From Stomorhina lunata (lineage: Eukaryota > Arthropoda > Insecta > Diptera > Rhiniidae): a stretch of 64,000 nt of DNA. Under the pieces are notes generated by a model. That model was given only the letters and a program-made list of their open reading frames with translations, was not told the DNA's origin and did no database searches. Numbering within the stretch: position 1 is the first letter of the stretch; the number at the start of each line of letters is the position of its first letter. Position numbers and translations under genes: made by a program. Below, in pieces: positions 48,501 to 59,853 of this stretch. The DNA is taken from assembly GCA_933228675.1 (NCBI GenBank), contig OW121744.1, forward strand, positions 57,183,775-57,247,774, written 5' to 3'.

Positions 48501-49087
48501 AACAGCAACAGACAGAACAGCATCAGGACGAACAACATCAACCCAATGCTATAACAGAGACACATCATCAACAGCATCTGCAACACGAACATCAGAATCA
48601 TCATCATCGTCACCTGCATGGGCCAAAAGTAGAAGAGCATGTTCGCACATTTGGTCGCAAAGCATTTTGGCTGTTTTGCTTTTGCCTCTATGTGACAACG
48701 AATTTCATGAGTTATTGGCGCTCAACACCCTCTTGGGTGGTGGCGACAATTATGTCCATGGGCAAATTACTTTTCGCACTTTGCATTGGAGGTGTCATCA
48801 TCATGTGCGCTTGTGGTCGCGGTGGCACATTCAATGTTTTGCTGAGTGCGCGACCGTTTTTATTTTTGAATAAATTTTGTTTTAGCATTTATATGCTGGC
48901 GCCCGTTGTCGTTGTGGCCTTGTTTGGTCTACGCAACGAACCCACCAACTTTACCGAAGTTGGTTCGGGAGCTGATTTCTTCACCACTATCATGTTGTCC
49001 ATAATGTCAGCATTTTTAATGTTGATTTTAATTGAGTTGCCAATGCAGAGAATGGCAAATCTTTTGCTAAAACAAAGACGTTCTTAA
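24564..49087 (+). CDS. NRF-B: second NRF-6-like multi-pass membrane acyltransferase
   Basis: Eight coding exons: 24564-24894, 33571-33794, 33858-34051, 37887-38360, 38434-38553, 40850-40960, 47760-47990 and 48361-49087; all introns are GT-AG and the total is 2412 nt (803 residues plus TAA). Residues 16-38 form a signal peptide or anchor. The NRF domain spans about 89-235 and includes GLCLPKSC. A membrane segment at about 248-268 (ILITTTTLGIVAEVVY) leads to the acyltransferase-3 domain with GFRTVICMWITVFH (Arg-X10-His), VDVFFIMSSFLLVNNFL (Gly to Ser relative to the usual SGFL) and WTWYLACEMQYF. Residues about 598-655 are a Gln/His-rich loop absent from NRF-A. Exon 5 must use the acceptor at 38432-38433; the next AG would give an early stop. 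Tandem paralogue of NRF-A; introns total about 22 kb, mostly repeats. The substrate is unknown. Confidence 0.92.
24895..25650. other. Start of NRF-B intron 1
   Basis: AT-rich intronic sequence beginning GTGTGTTCGTG. No repeat or gene was recognised. Confidence 0.5.
25857..27139 (-). mobile_element. Tc1/mariner-type transposon, copy 1
   Basis: The terminal inverted repeats are about 30 bp (GGGTGGTTAAATT..AAGGGC and its complement near 27110-27137, two or three mismatches), and TA is duplicated at both sides. The length is 1283 bp. The empty site is visible at 50687-50705, where TTTTGATTGTAGATATAAAA runs without interruption. Confidence 0.93.
25962..27026 (-). pseudogene. Transposase of mariner-type copy 1 (two nonsense changes, one small deletion)
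   Basis: An ATG at 27026 opens a frame of 355 codons to the stop at 25962, broken only by TAG at codon 13 and TAA at codon 102 (26721-26723). The N-terminal part has helix-turn-helix character (RPNVRTIAKIVEKFEQTGSV, DUF4817-like). The DDE domain shows FSDEAYFHLSG, WFQQDGATCHTA and PPRSCDLTPLDFFLWGYLKE, with 36 residues between the second and third Asp. Compared with the copy at 42329-43401 it lacks six residues before WAGGIIGPYF. It would have cut and pasted its own element at TA sites; this copy is probably inactive. It lies antisense in intron 1 of NRF-B. Confidence 0.9.
27809..28354. other. NRF-B intron 1, no gene recognised
   Basis: Positions 27952-27975 carry TGTTATCCTTGACTCCCAGT, the minus-strand 3' end phrase of the LINE family seen at 44.7-46 kb. 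Nothing else was identified. Confidence 0.45.
28355..29200 (+). mobile_element. Diverged DINE-like Helentron
   Basis: It starts TCGTATAGTCGATCAAGTCCGAC. Near its end are CAGCCAGTAAGCAGTCCAGA and a decayed core ACATCGATCGATCAAAATGA. The order matches the main family but divergence is high. Confidence 0.5.
29225..29955 (-). pseudogene. LINE fragment: end of reverse transcriptase ORF
   Basis: Minus-strand frame 29232-29561 contains WLGHTIRKP, QAIEYNPQGSRRSGR and MWRR, typical of the C-terminus of insect endonuclease-RT type LINEs. Around 29930 the minus strand reads NADDVYVF, a decayed YADD catalytic box. The upstream half of the same LINE continues at 31989-32373 beyond an inserted element. 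Confidence 0.65.
29956..31988. mobile_element. 2-kb element with terminal inverted repeats inserted in a LINE
   Basis: The ends are CACTCTGATACA and TGTATCAGTGTG (11 of 12 positions complementary). Inside these is a second, longer inverted repeat (about 30033-30096 with 31840-31903) containing GATATACCCTCAAAATCGAA and TTATCGATAAAAAACGATTT. The interior has no protein homology that I recognise. It splits the LINE between its RT GVR box and its YADD box, and itself contains a MITE at 30481-31027. Confidence 0.65.
30481..31027. mobile_element. MITE nested in the 2-kb element
   Basis: The terminal inverted repeat contains GAAACACAATTGGGACGAAT on the left and the complement (TTCGTTCCAATTGTGTTTC) on the right. 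Several more GACGAA/TTCGTC motifs lie inside. The length is about 545 bp, non-coding. Confidence 0.7.
31989..32373 (-). pseudogene. LINE fragment: central reverse transcriptase
   Basis: On the minus strand, with frameshifts, motifs read QTNHILITSTA, WAALRCKGVPEKIIRLSKEL, NNAFCCILHEG and LSPLLFNIGLD, matching the middle of insect LINE reverse transcriptases. It is the 5' continuation of 29225-29955. Confidence 0.6.
32374..33157 (+). mobile_element. DINE-1/mini-me-like Helentron, copy 4
   Basis: Complete ends AACAAGTAAGAAAGTGCTAT and GGTGGTGAAGGGTATA, plus the subterminal inverted repeat and the core CCATCGCTAAATCGACTCAG. It is inserted directly after the LINE fragment, in NRF-B intron 1. Confidence 0.85.
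33158..33570. other. End of NRF-B intron 1
   Basis: AT-rich with no repeat recognised. It ends in TTTTTCCAATTTGCAG, a good acceptor for exon 2. Confidence 0.6.
34319..34839 (+). mobile_element. DINE-1/mini-me-like Helentron, 5'-truncated copy 5
   Basis: It begins in the middle of the family (AAAAAATAAAATTTAAATTC) and runs to the normal 3' end AAAGGGTATA, with GACGGACGGACTGACAACGC and the core CTAAATCGACTCAG. It abuts the next copy six bases later. Confidence 0.82.
34845..35609 (+). mobile_element. DINE-1/mini-me-like Helentron, copy 6
   Basis: Full ends AACAAGTAAGAAAGTGCTAT and GGTGGTGAAGGGTATA with the GACG tract and core. It forms a head-to-tail pair with the truncated copy at 34319-34839 in intron 3 of NRF-B. 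An internal stretch near 35090 is deleted relative to the other copies. Confidence 0.87.
36298..36760 (-). mobile_element. DINE-like element, minus orientation
   Basis: The plus strand shows ATACCCTTCACCTATAGGTA at the left and GCGATGTCCGCCTGTCTGTC in the middle. This is the complement of the DINE 3' end and its GACA/GACG core tract. It is a diverged or separate subfamily; the right boundary is uncertain. Confidence 0.55.
37340..37740 (+). pseudogene. Tc1-like transposase remnant
   Basis: The frame 37551-37631 reads WPVQYPDLNPIENVFNKLQN and ends at a stop after KLGKAYI. The PDLNPIEN box is the third catalytic region of Tc1-type (DD34E) transposases. Upstream frames are broken and the termini were not identified. 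Confidence 0.65.
38600..40795 (+). repeat. ~31-bp minisatellite filling NRF-B intron 5
   Basis: About seventy degenerate units of TTTACTATAAAAGTAGCAAA followed by TTTTTGAAAAA, period about 31 bp with many indels. It makes up almost the whole intron between the 120-nt exon 5 and the 111-nt exon 6. Splice sites on both sides (GCG|GTAAG at 38553 and TTCTTATAG at 40849) remain intact. Confidence 0.93.
40961..42223. other. First part of NRF-B intron 6
   Basis: No gene is recognised. 41570-42060 has somewhat higher GC and may be a decayed element, but no protein motif could be identified. Confidence 0.45.
42224..43514 (-). mobile_element. Tc1/mariner-type transposon, copy 2
   Basis: Same family as 25857-27139: identical terminal inverted repeats (TCGGGTGGTTAAATT at the left, complement at 43500-43514) and flanking TA on both sides. 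The length is 1291 bp. It lies in intron 6 of NRF-B. Confidence 0.93.
42329..43401 (-). pseudogene. Transposase of mariner-type copy 2 (frameshifted)
   Basis: Two overlapping frames: 42862-43290 encodes the helix-turn-helix part (NVRTIAKIVEKFEQTGSVGD) through IFSDEAHFYLSG, and 42329-42895 encodes the rest (EPRVIVEKPMH, WFQQDGATCHTA, CDLTPLHFFLWGYLKE). A one-base deletion near 42870, in GG-TTCTCC relative to the other copy, causes the shift. Further small indels near 43370 disturb the first codons. The residue after CDLTPL is His where the other copy has Asp; the catalytic Asp itself is kept. Confidence 0.88.
43515..44689. other. NRF-B intron 6, unassigned
   Basis: This stretch is somewhat richer in GC than its surroundings. 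CCTCGAAACG and TAGTGGAGTCAA recur at 44100-44235, suggesting an internal duplication in an old element. No protein motif was recognised. Confidence 0.4.
44690..45990 (+). pseudogene. LINE (endonuclease-RT type), degraded 3' half, copy A
   Basis: Pieces of one reverse transcriptase ORF in order: IWEEEALPTS and NNYRGITLLPIPSKILSRVI (44700-44860), TGVRQGCILSPILF (about 45090-45135), then a longer frame 45172-45723 with AGLEINISNTKIM, NKAKSAFGILQAIW, LRIYNSNVMSILYYGCEIWK and NKCLRQILNIRWP. It ends with CCACTGGGAGTCAAGAATAA and a GAA-rich tail. The YADD box is lost by a deletion before 45200. Related fragments lie at 53150-55140 and 61345-62440. Confidence 0.8.
45991..46407. other. NRF-B intron 6, unassigned
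   Basis: A GC-richer stretch at 45990-46230 follows the LINE tail; its origin was not recognised. The rest is AT-rich. Confidence 0.4.
46408..47125 (+). mobile_element. DINE-1/mini-me-like Helentron, copy 7
   Basis: Ends AACAAGTAAGAAAGCGCTCT and GGTGGTGAAGGGTATA, with GACGGACGGACATCGCTAAA and the core. Two small internal deletions (near 46930 and 47070) are visible relative to other copies. Confidence 0.86.
47126..47759. other. End of NRF-B intron 6
   Basis: AT-rich with no repeat or gene recognised. It ends with a pyrimidine-rich tract and the AG acceptor at 47758-47759. Confidence 0.55.
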
Positions 49088-49333
49088 AAAAGATGGGGAT
49101 TTAATTTAATTTTTTTAAAGTTGTTTGTACAGATTTTAGTCATTGATAAAAAGTTAAAATTTTTGGAATATTTTTAGAGAAAACTTTGAAATTTTTAAAG
49201 AAATATTTACAGTTATTTTTCTAATTTTTAACTAAAAAATATTATTATACTCTTTTTAACATTTTTTATTTAATTGTAACTATTATTAAGGAAATAACTT
49301 TTTCATTTATATTTTTGGTTATATCTTAAATTT

Positions 49334-49339
49334 AATAAA
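49334..49339 (+). terminator. Poly(A) signal AATAAA of NRF-B
   Basis: AATAAA lies about 250 bases after the NRF-B stop in an AT-rich 3' UTR. It is the first canonical signal after the stop. Confidence 0.65.
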
Positions 49340-49578
49340 TATTATTTATGATAATCTAAAAAGTTTATTTATTTATGGTTTATCGGTTGGTCAATGAGGA
49401 CAAGCGAAGCAGTCTCTCTCCCAAAACCCAGGAAAAAAGGGTAATATTATTTCGATAACGATTACCAACAAAATCATATATGTTCTCCAGTGATTTTAGA
49501 CAATTACACTACTTCGTTGTGGTCTCCTGATTACAAAAATGGTCGAAATTTTATTTTTATTTAAATTTTACAACAAAA

Positions 49579-52113
<2,535 letters not shown>

Positions 52114-52970
52114 AAAGGGGATGTAATATATATATAAGAATTATAGCCAAATGTTGACCGATTGTAACAAAATTTTACACACTGGCTGGCATTTATATAA
52201 AGCTTATTTTTGCAAAATTTAGGCAATAGCTGTCACAGTTTCTAATTAACTGGTCCTTGCTAAATATTTTTTGGTTTCCGGGAGTGTTTTTTATATGAAA
52301 GTTATAGTCAAATATAGATTCCTATAAAATTTGATATACTGACCAATAGTTGCATAAAACTTCTTTATTCTAAATTTAGTCGTCATAGCTATTACAATTG
52401 TACTCAATTTGTCAGCATTCATGTGTTTCCCGGGGCTGGGATATATGGGAGCTCTAATTAAATGTGAACCGATTTCAGTACACAACTTTTGTTACATATC
52501 AAAAATACTTTTGTAAAATTTTGTCTCTCTAGCTTTCGTAGTTAAGGAGCTGTCGCGCTTTTATCTAAAGGACAGACGGACATAAATCTGCTGTTCTTTT
52601 TGTGTTTTTGTAAGTTCTTTATATGGGAGCTATGGTCAAATGGTGACCGATTTTTGCACACTGGCTGGCATTCACATAAGACTTCCTTTTGTAAAATTTT
52701 GTTGCTGTAGCCCTTTTAGTTAAGACGCTATCGCGCTTTTATCTAACGGACATAAACCTACTTTTCTTTTTGTATTTTTGTGTTTCCGTAAGTTTTATTA
52801 ATAGGAGCTATGGTCAAATGGTGACCGATTGTGACAAAATGCACACTGGCTGGCATTCACATAAGACTTCCTTGTGCTAAATTTAGTGGCCAAAGCTATT
52901 ACAGTTTATCATTTATTGGCATTTAAGTAAATTTCAGGTGGAATTTAGGTTGTTTATTAACGCAAAATAT
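52114..52970 (+). mobile_element. Further partial F2 DINE-like copy
   Basis: It starts AAAGGGGATGTAATATATAT, the same internal phrase as at 27150 and 50700. It repeats TTTGGTTTCCGGGAGTG, GTGTTTCCCGGGGC and GGACAGACGGACATAAA, then trails off in TTGGCATTTAAGT. There is no clear 3' end. Confidence 0.6.
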
Positions 52971-53149
52971 TGGACTCCACGAGACAAAAACATCGATATA
53001 TCACACATTAAGATCCGACTGTAAATACCGAAGATATAACGAAAAATTTATTTTGGCTACCCCAATGTGCATCGAAAAAAAATAAATTTTTTTTCGAAAC
53101 TGTCTCAAACCAATACCTTACATTCGGAGGTGTACGGTGAACATTTTTT

Positions 53150-53463
53150 TCGAGACGCCCTAATAAACCCTTTAAACAACTTGAGGACTTGGAATACGCT
53201 GATGACGTATGTCTTCTTAGCCAAAGCTCAGGTCACCTTTAAGAAAACACTAACGCTATCACTATTGAATCTCGGCCAGCTGGGCTGGAAATCAATATTT
53301 CTAAAACAAATATTATGCCTGGAGGCCTTTTATTATCTTGGTATCTACAAAAGGTGGCGCCGACGAGGATATTGAATTTCGTATTAATTAGGCAAAATCT
53401 GCATTCGGCATTCTTCGAGCTATTTGGAAATGAAATATCAACAACATTTAAGTTACGAATATA
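53150..53463 (+). pseudogene. LINE fragment, copy B, first part
   Basis: Reads LEYADDVCLLSQ (catalytic YADD box near 53195), then ATTGAATCTCGGCCAGCTGG corresponding to AGLEINIS, and AKSAFG-like sequence. It is the same LINE family as 44690-45990. It stops abruptly at the transposon inserted at 53464. Confidence 0.75.
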
Positions 53464-54753
53464 AAGGGTGTCCCAACTAGAACGCAATTTTAAAATTTTA
53501 AATAAAACACAGATATTAAAAAAACCCGTGAAACTTTGTTTATCGTAAAGTAGACAGAGTGAAGTAATGTATGGAACAAGATATCGTGGAGATAGCCGCC
53601 GCGGCTTTACTGGCACACACGCGATCTTTTAATGAAATTTTCAATGGCCTTTTTGCATAAATGCTGTGGTATTTTATTAATGCAGTGTCCAATTTCCTCT
53701 ATTAAGGCTTGAGTCGTCGTCAGCTTATTCGCGTAAGCCATCGACTTCAAAAAACCAGAAAGAAAAAAATCTAAAGGTGTTAAATCGCACGATCTAGTCG
53801 GCCAATTCTGGTCTCCAAAACGCGAAATAACAGGACCGGGAACTGACTGATGTAGCAATTGAATTGTTTCTCTGGCTGTATGACATGTGGCGCCGTCTTG
53901 TTGAAACCACATGCCCTCCACATTTATTTCTTCAATTATAGGCAAGAAAACTGGTTATCATTTCATGATACCGAACACCATTGACTGTTTGCACTTGACC
54001 TGCCTCATTTTCATAAAAAAAAGGTCCAATGATTCCTCCAGCCCACAAACCATACCACACAGTGACACGTTGAGGATGCATTTGCTTCTCGAGAATCACT
54101 CGAGGATTTTCCTCACCCCAAATGCGACAATTCTACCTATTGACGAAGCCATCAAGATGGAAATGGGCCTTGTCACTAAAGATGATTTTATCGGCAAAAT
54201 CAGTATTTTCATGTTAATACCCAATTAACGAACTCTCTTCGCAGTCCATGATCATCTGGCTTCAGTTCCTGAGTCAATTGAACTTTGTATGCATGAAGAT
54301 GCAAATCTTTCGTCAAAATTCGCTGCATAGTGGATTTGGCAACACCAATTTACTGAGCTCGGTGTTGAATTGAGGTGGATGGAGTTTGAGCGACATCATG
54401 ACGTACAGCTGCGACATTTTCGGTCGATCGACCTGGTCGAAGGCGCGTTGTTGTCTTTACATCACTAACAGACCTAGCTTCGGCAAATTTATCCATTAAT
54501 CTCTTTACAGTTGACTCTTTTGGAGCATTATTGTGACCCCAAATTGATCGCGATTTGCGAACTTTAACCACAAAACTTTCACCATTTTTGTAAAACAATT
54601 TCACATTGAGAATGCGTTGTTCATTCGTGTAGCGCTCTATTTTTACTAACCTCGTACCTTATACTAGCAAACAATAACAATTGTTCAAATGTCAAACAAT
54701 GACACTTCGAATCGCGCCAAATTTAAAAATTGCAGTCTAGTTGAGATACACTT
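53464..54753 (-). mobile_element. Tc1/mariner-type transposon, second family
   Basis: The terminal inverted repeats are about 30 bp (AAGGGTGTCCCAACTAGAAC at the left; the complement of AAGTGTATCTCAACTAGACT at the right), and TA is duplicated on both sides. The length is 1290 bp. The uninterrupted LINE at 45520-45545 (AAGTTACGAATATACAACTC) shows the empty site. Confidence 0.92.
53607..54604 (-). pseudogene. Transposase of second mariner-type family (broken)
   Basis: N-terminal frame 54350-54604 starts MKLFYKNGESF and includes STVKRLMDKFAEARSVSDVK (helix-turn-helix part). C-terminal frame 53607-53945 has MWFQQDGATCHTA, RSCDLTPLDFFLSGFLKS and a short tail. The middle, with the first catalytic Asp region, has stops and shifts. 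The second-to-third Asp spacing is 36 residues, as in the other mariner-type family here, so they are related but distinct. Confidence 0.83.
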
Positions 54754-54755
54754 TA

Positions 54756-55140
54756 CAACCCGAATGTCAAGTCCATCATTTATTACGGTTGGGAAACTTG
54801 GAAACGCACAAATGGATTGATAAGCGCCAACCATCCTTTGCAAGCAAATGCTTGCGGAAAATTCTTAATATCGCATAAATGACCGTGGATAAGCCACATA
54901 CCTAGAAGGCCAAATATCAACATTGCTCGACAAGCGCTTCATTGGAGTCCAAAGGGTAGCGGCCGTCGTGTTGGTGCACCTGTTAGAACGTGAAGAAGGT
55001 TAATAGATGCGGAGTTGCAAGTAGCAAACTATTCATGGAAACTATTCATGCCTAACATATCGCAATAGAGTTCGATATAAAAGGATGACTGAGGGTCTAT
55101 GCTCCACTGGAAGTCAAGGATGACAGAAGAAGAACACAAG
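54756..55140 (+). pseudogene. LINE fragment, copy B, second part
   Basis: It resumes the LINE exactly where 53463 stopped: ACCCGAATGTCAAGTCCATC, GGAAACTTGGAAACGCACAA, then a decayed C-terminus and the 3' phrase CTCCACTGGAAGTCAAGGAT with AGAAGAAG. It contains deletions relative to copy A. Confidence 0.75.
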
Positions 55141-57055
55141 CCCTTTGGAAGCTCAGTTTTTTAGTTTGGATAATCAAAATTGTATACGAATAATAAGAGC
55201 AAAGTATTTATAGGCTGATCATTTCATTTGATTTTAATGAAGATTTCAAAGTAAACTAACAAATGATCCTATTTAAATGAATGTGTCTTAAATAACGCAA
55301 TTTCATCACTTAGTATTTTGTGAAGTTTTGAAAAAAAAAACTACACCTTTGGAATCCAAAAATCTGTCTCTTGACAATTAAGTGTGTCATCTAAACTCAA
55401 GAAAATAGATAAAATAAAGTATAAAAATTTATGGCTTTGGTATTTCATGTTAAAATTTCGCCCACTAATTTTCAAAACGACTGAGTTACTGATCGATAGT
55501 AATTGTGCGCAATCTGAAGCCAAGTGTCTACTGTTGCACCTTTTTGGTGCGTCAATATTTCATGGTAACAGCAAAATACATTACGAATAACACCAAAAAA
55601 CAAAAAAAGATAAAGTAAATGAAATGAAATAAACTTTTGCTCGTGATCATGATTGTCATGATCTTTTTTCGTACGCATCCATTATCAGCCAAACAAATCA
55701 TTTGCTTTGCACATACAATACGAAAACGACTAGCTCTATACACTCTCACGCAATATTTTATGGATGTCAGTATCTTATAGATATTTAGTATTTATTTTTG
55801 ATGCTGTTACTGCAAGTCTTAGTTATACAACAACGCCAGCGATTATGGTTCTTCTGTGAAATGATTACGATCTCCCTTTTTTCTCTCCTTTTTCGTTTTT
55901 ATTTGGAATCCATAACAATAATAAAAGATTTCAAAAATCTTTAGAATCAGGAAAAACCTGTTTGTGGCAGGTAGTTTCCTAAAGATTATTTTCTTTCCCT
56001 TAGTGACAAGGGTCATAAAACGCAACTTAGACTAAGGCCATGACTAACTTGATCGCACACACACACCGAAACATAAATAAAGATTTACAATTGATTTAGA
56101 AAAAAAGGATCAGGGATTAAAATAGCATCTATTGTATTTTCATTTCTAAGGGTTAGTTTGAAGGATAGACGACTATCGGAAAAAATAAATCCCTTTTTGA
56201 AAAAAGGCTCAGCTCAGATACATATAAAATCTATTTCTTTGTAAGAGAAAGACAGACGGGTTTTATGTTAAGGAATTTATTTTGACAAACAGGTAGAATT
56301 TTATTTAAGGCATTTTTATTCTTAAAATAACAAAATATTAGATAGATGATGTCGAAAGGAAATGCTAGTGATTTTTTTTTTTTTTTTTCTATTCGAGAAA
56401 TGAATTTAAGGGAATAAGTAAAATATTACAAAGTTTAAAAAAGTCCCCGGATTTTTTGTAGCTATGACGATGGAAATGTTTGTTCATTAGCTCACATATC
56501 CATATTAGAAATTTTATTTTTTCAAAATGTGTTCGTCTGTTGTAAACTTTAATAGGATCTTCTTTATAAACAACATAAATTATATTATATTCTTTCACAT
56601 GCCTTTAGACATTTTTCACATTTTGCGGAGAACAAAACATCTTTTATTCTTCGCCTACTAATATTCGTTCTTAACTGTTTTAAATAGGTGTCAAATCGCA
56701 GCATTCGATATCGATTAAAATATAAAATATTTCAGAAACATTGTGTAGCATACTTTTAGGAAAATCTAAATAATGTATAACGTATAAGGTCAGAGTTTTC
56801 GATCGATAAATAATGAGGCGATTTGGCACCCGATGTTGTCTCTGAGTACTTTTAAACTACTAACGCCGACACAGCTTTGTCAAAATTTGGATACCATAAT
56901 GACTCTCCTTAACAGTTGGCCTCAAAAGTTGATAGTTATCCACAAACATAAAAACATTTTTTTTATAAAATTTTCGCGTTGCTGGCCCCTAACAAGCATT
57001 GGTGGTACAATATGAAAATTGGATTTTGCCACGCCTATCCGCAGCAGACCAAAAA
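55141..57055. other. Intergenic, no gene recognised
   Basis: AT-rich with only short frames and a T run at 56372-56389. No protein motif, RNA gene or repeat was identified. Confidence 0.5.
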
Positions 57056-57662
<607 letters not shown>

Positions 57663-57690
<28 letters not shown>

Positions 57691-58110
57691 TTACAACATG
57701 TTAAGATCAAAGGCCGTGCATATTTTAGAATTCCATGCGCTTAGATGTTGAGCGCATATTCGCCAATTTCGAAGGCCAAGATTCAAAGGTTTTCCTCTTC
57801 TTGACCTTTGCATCGAAGTTTTGGACGTTCTCTTCTTAGATTAGGGAGGCCGATTTATTCTTATTTTAGCTTTTTCATAGATATTGCTTTTACCAGGAGT
57901 GGGTTATTAGCCCGACGTCCTAACCCATATTTTTATCGTTCTTATAAAAGAACTAGCGGCACATGTTAGCTCACTACATTAACGGATGTTAATGTAAAGC
58001 GTAATGTAGGTCAATGTCCACAGTTCGATGATGGATAACCAGGATAAGTCTGGGCTTACCAAGTTAAGACCAATCAGAACCGTTGCTTGGTTTCCAACAG
58101 CCCCATGATC
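57663..58110 (+). repeat. Dispersed repeat, copy near 57.7 kb
   Basis: Collinear with 18010-18470: ACAACATGTTAAGATCAAAG, TATTTTAGAATTCCATG, CCTAACCCAT and GGGCTTACCAAGTTAAGACC in the same order. A partial relative is at 2995-3240. Unclassified element without visible protein. Confidence 0.65.
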
Positions 58111-58245
58111 ACATTTATCGATCATATTTATAGCAAAATTTTTTTTTGCTTTAAAATAGACCTCATTTTCCCCAATTCTTAGGAGCATTATTTAAGATCT
58201 GAAAAAAATAAAATTCCTAGGATCCAGATATGTCCTCGGTGCTCA

Positions 58246-58340
58246 TTTCGACAAGGTTTGATAAAACCAAAAAATGTTAGTGATGAAAACCATTCCTCGA
58301 CTCGTTTCGGCCATCATCATCTGGAGCAGTTACACTGCAC
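58246..58340 (-). repeat. Degenerate hammerhead-bearing element relic
   Basis: On the minus strand GATGATGGCCGAAACGAGTC is followed by GAGGAATGG and AACATTTTTTGGTTTTATCA. This is collinear with the hammerhead region at 22635-22710 (GAAACGCGTC, GAGGAAAGG, AACATTTTTTGG). The CTGATGA box and stem II are decayed, so cleavage is unlikely. Confidence 0.55.
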
Positions 58341-58656
58341 AATCGATTAGCCTAGACGAGGTAATGCGGGAGCTATGGTCAAATATGAACCGATTTTGCC
58401 CATTTTCAATACCAAAATTTTCTCTGAGATGAAGAGATTTGATGAGAAGATTTTTACTAAGTTCCAGTGAGCTAGCTCCTTTCGTTTAGGCGTTATCGTG
58501 ATTTCAACAGACAGAAAGACGGGCATCGCTCGTCTTAGAATTTCATAAGGATTCAGAATATATATCGATTTTGGTTTTCGAGCCAATATTAAGGAAATTA
58601 CAAACGGAATGGCAATCTCAATATACCCATTCCATTCTTTTTGATGGTGGGTATAA
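58341..58656 (+). mobile_element. F2 DINE-like 3' end fragment
   Basis: It shares CGATTAGCCTAGACGAGGT, GGGAGCTATGGTCAAAT, GGAAATTACAAACGGAATGG and CATTCTTTTTGATGGTGGGTAT with 51550-52113. The tetranucleotide tract is almost absent (ACAGACAGAAAGACGGGCAT). Confidence 0.75.
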
Positions 58657-59717
58657 TAAGTCCGATTTTAAAATAATTTTAGGTGTATATACCAAAAATG
58701 TTGGGAAGCTTATACTGGGGCGACACAATCGGCCCTCAAAGAAGGGCAACTCAGACACATAAATCACTTAAAACCATATATAATTGTCATTTAGCAATAT
58801 TTATTTTTTAATGTTTTTTTAATGATTTCGCTAAAGTGTATGGAATCAAGATGCATTCAAACATACAGTATCATGTCCAGATTCGCTATACCGTCTAAAA
58901 ATCTTTAGAATCTGATAGTTTCCAAATCAGCTATAGTCTCACAAAATATTTCATAGAGATATAATATTTTTTTTCAACTTTACTCCAAACGATCGTTAAT
59001 GTACGCTTTTTTCTCTTTCTCAGTTTTTAAATTTGCATTTTTTCTATGTTTAGCACAGACGTTTATTTTTGGAAGGACCAATGTAAATACATACACATAT
59101 GTATGAACTTAGCTTTGCATGTATGTGTTGTTTGTGTGTAACTCAGTGCGACTGTATGGGTAAATTCCTTTAGCCTGTTTAAATTCCTTGCATTGTATTT
59201 AATATCCAAAAGCGATTCTGTATGTATGTAAGTATGTATGTTTTCTTTATCGTACATACCCCCAAAAATAAAAGTAATGTTCAAAAATAAAGAAGGGAAG
59301 AGACTTCAAATCATTTCACATCCTCGTCATCATTATTTTTTCTTCTTTTTCTTGTTCTTCTATTCTTTGCCTAAATGCGAGTGTGTTTGAATGTTGAAAT
59401 TCATTTTCATTTTTTGGTTGTATGTTACCAACTGTTTTAGTTGCTGTAGATATTTTTGTATTTTTAAAATACACAGACTAGCGAACATTCTCTCTTACGG
59501 GAATTAGGGTGGTACTTTGAAACGAAATTAAATTCTGCAATCAATGTTTTAGTCCCACTTAATGTGGATACTTTTTTTTACCTTGTTACCGATACTTTCA
59601 CCGTGTTACTGATGCTTTTATTTTTTTAGTATTAAAGAAAAACTCCCGCTCCCTAATTAATTTGTTCCAAGCTTTTTTTAAAAGTAATATATGAAGGGTT
59701 ACTCAAAAATGTAAATT
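58657..59717. other. Intergenic, no gene recognised
   Basis: AT-rich sequence with short TGTATG runs. No gene or identifiable element was found. Confidence 0.5.
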
Positions 59718-59790
59718 AAATTCAGAACTCTCTGATCAGTAGAAAGTTGTAGATTCTACAACTTTCTACTGATTAGAGAGTTCTGAATTT
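59718..59790. repeat. 73-bp near-perfect palindrome
   Basis: Two 36-base arms with a single mismatch around a one-base centre at 59754. The centre reads GTTGTAGA-T-TCTACAAC. It would form a long hairpin or cruciform. Confidence 0.93.
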
Positions 59791-59800
59791 ATCTATATTA

Positions 59801-59853
59801 TGTATCTTTATAACCGACTTTCTACAATGTAGAAAGTCGGTTATAAAGATACA
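59801..59853. repeat. 53-bp perfect palindrome
   Basis: Two 26-base arms, no mismatches, around a single central A at 59827 (TTCTACA-A-TGTAGAA). It lies 10 bases after the palindrome 59718-59790 and shares the ACTTTCTAC motif with it. Confidence 0.94.

Noticed and set aside
53190..53205. CTGATGA as a second hammerhead core (also complements at about 29935 and 61515)
   Set aside because: Here CTGATGA is part of the LINE YADD codons; no stem II or GAAA follows.
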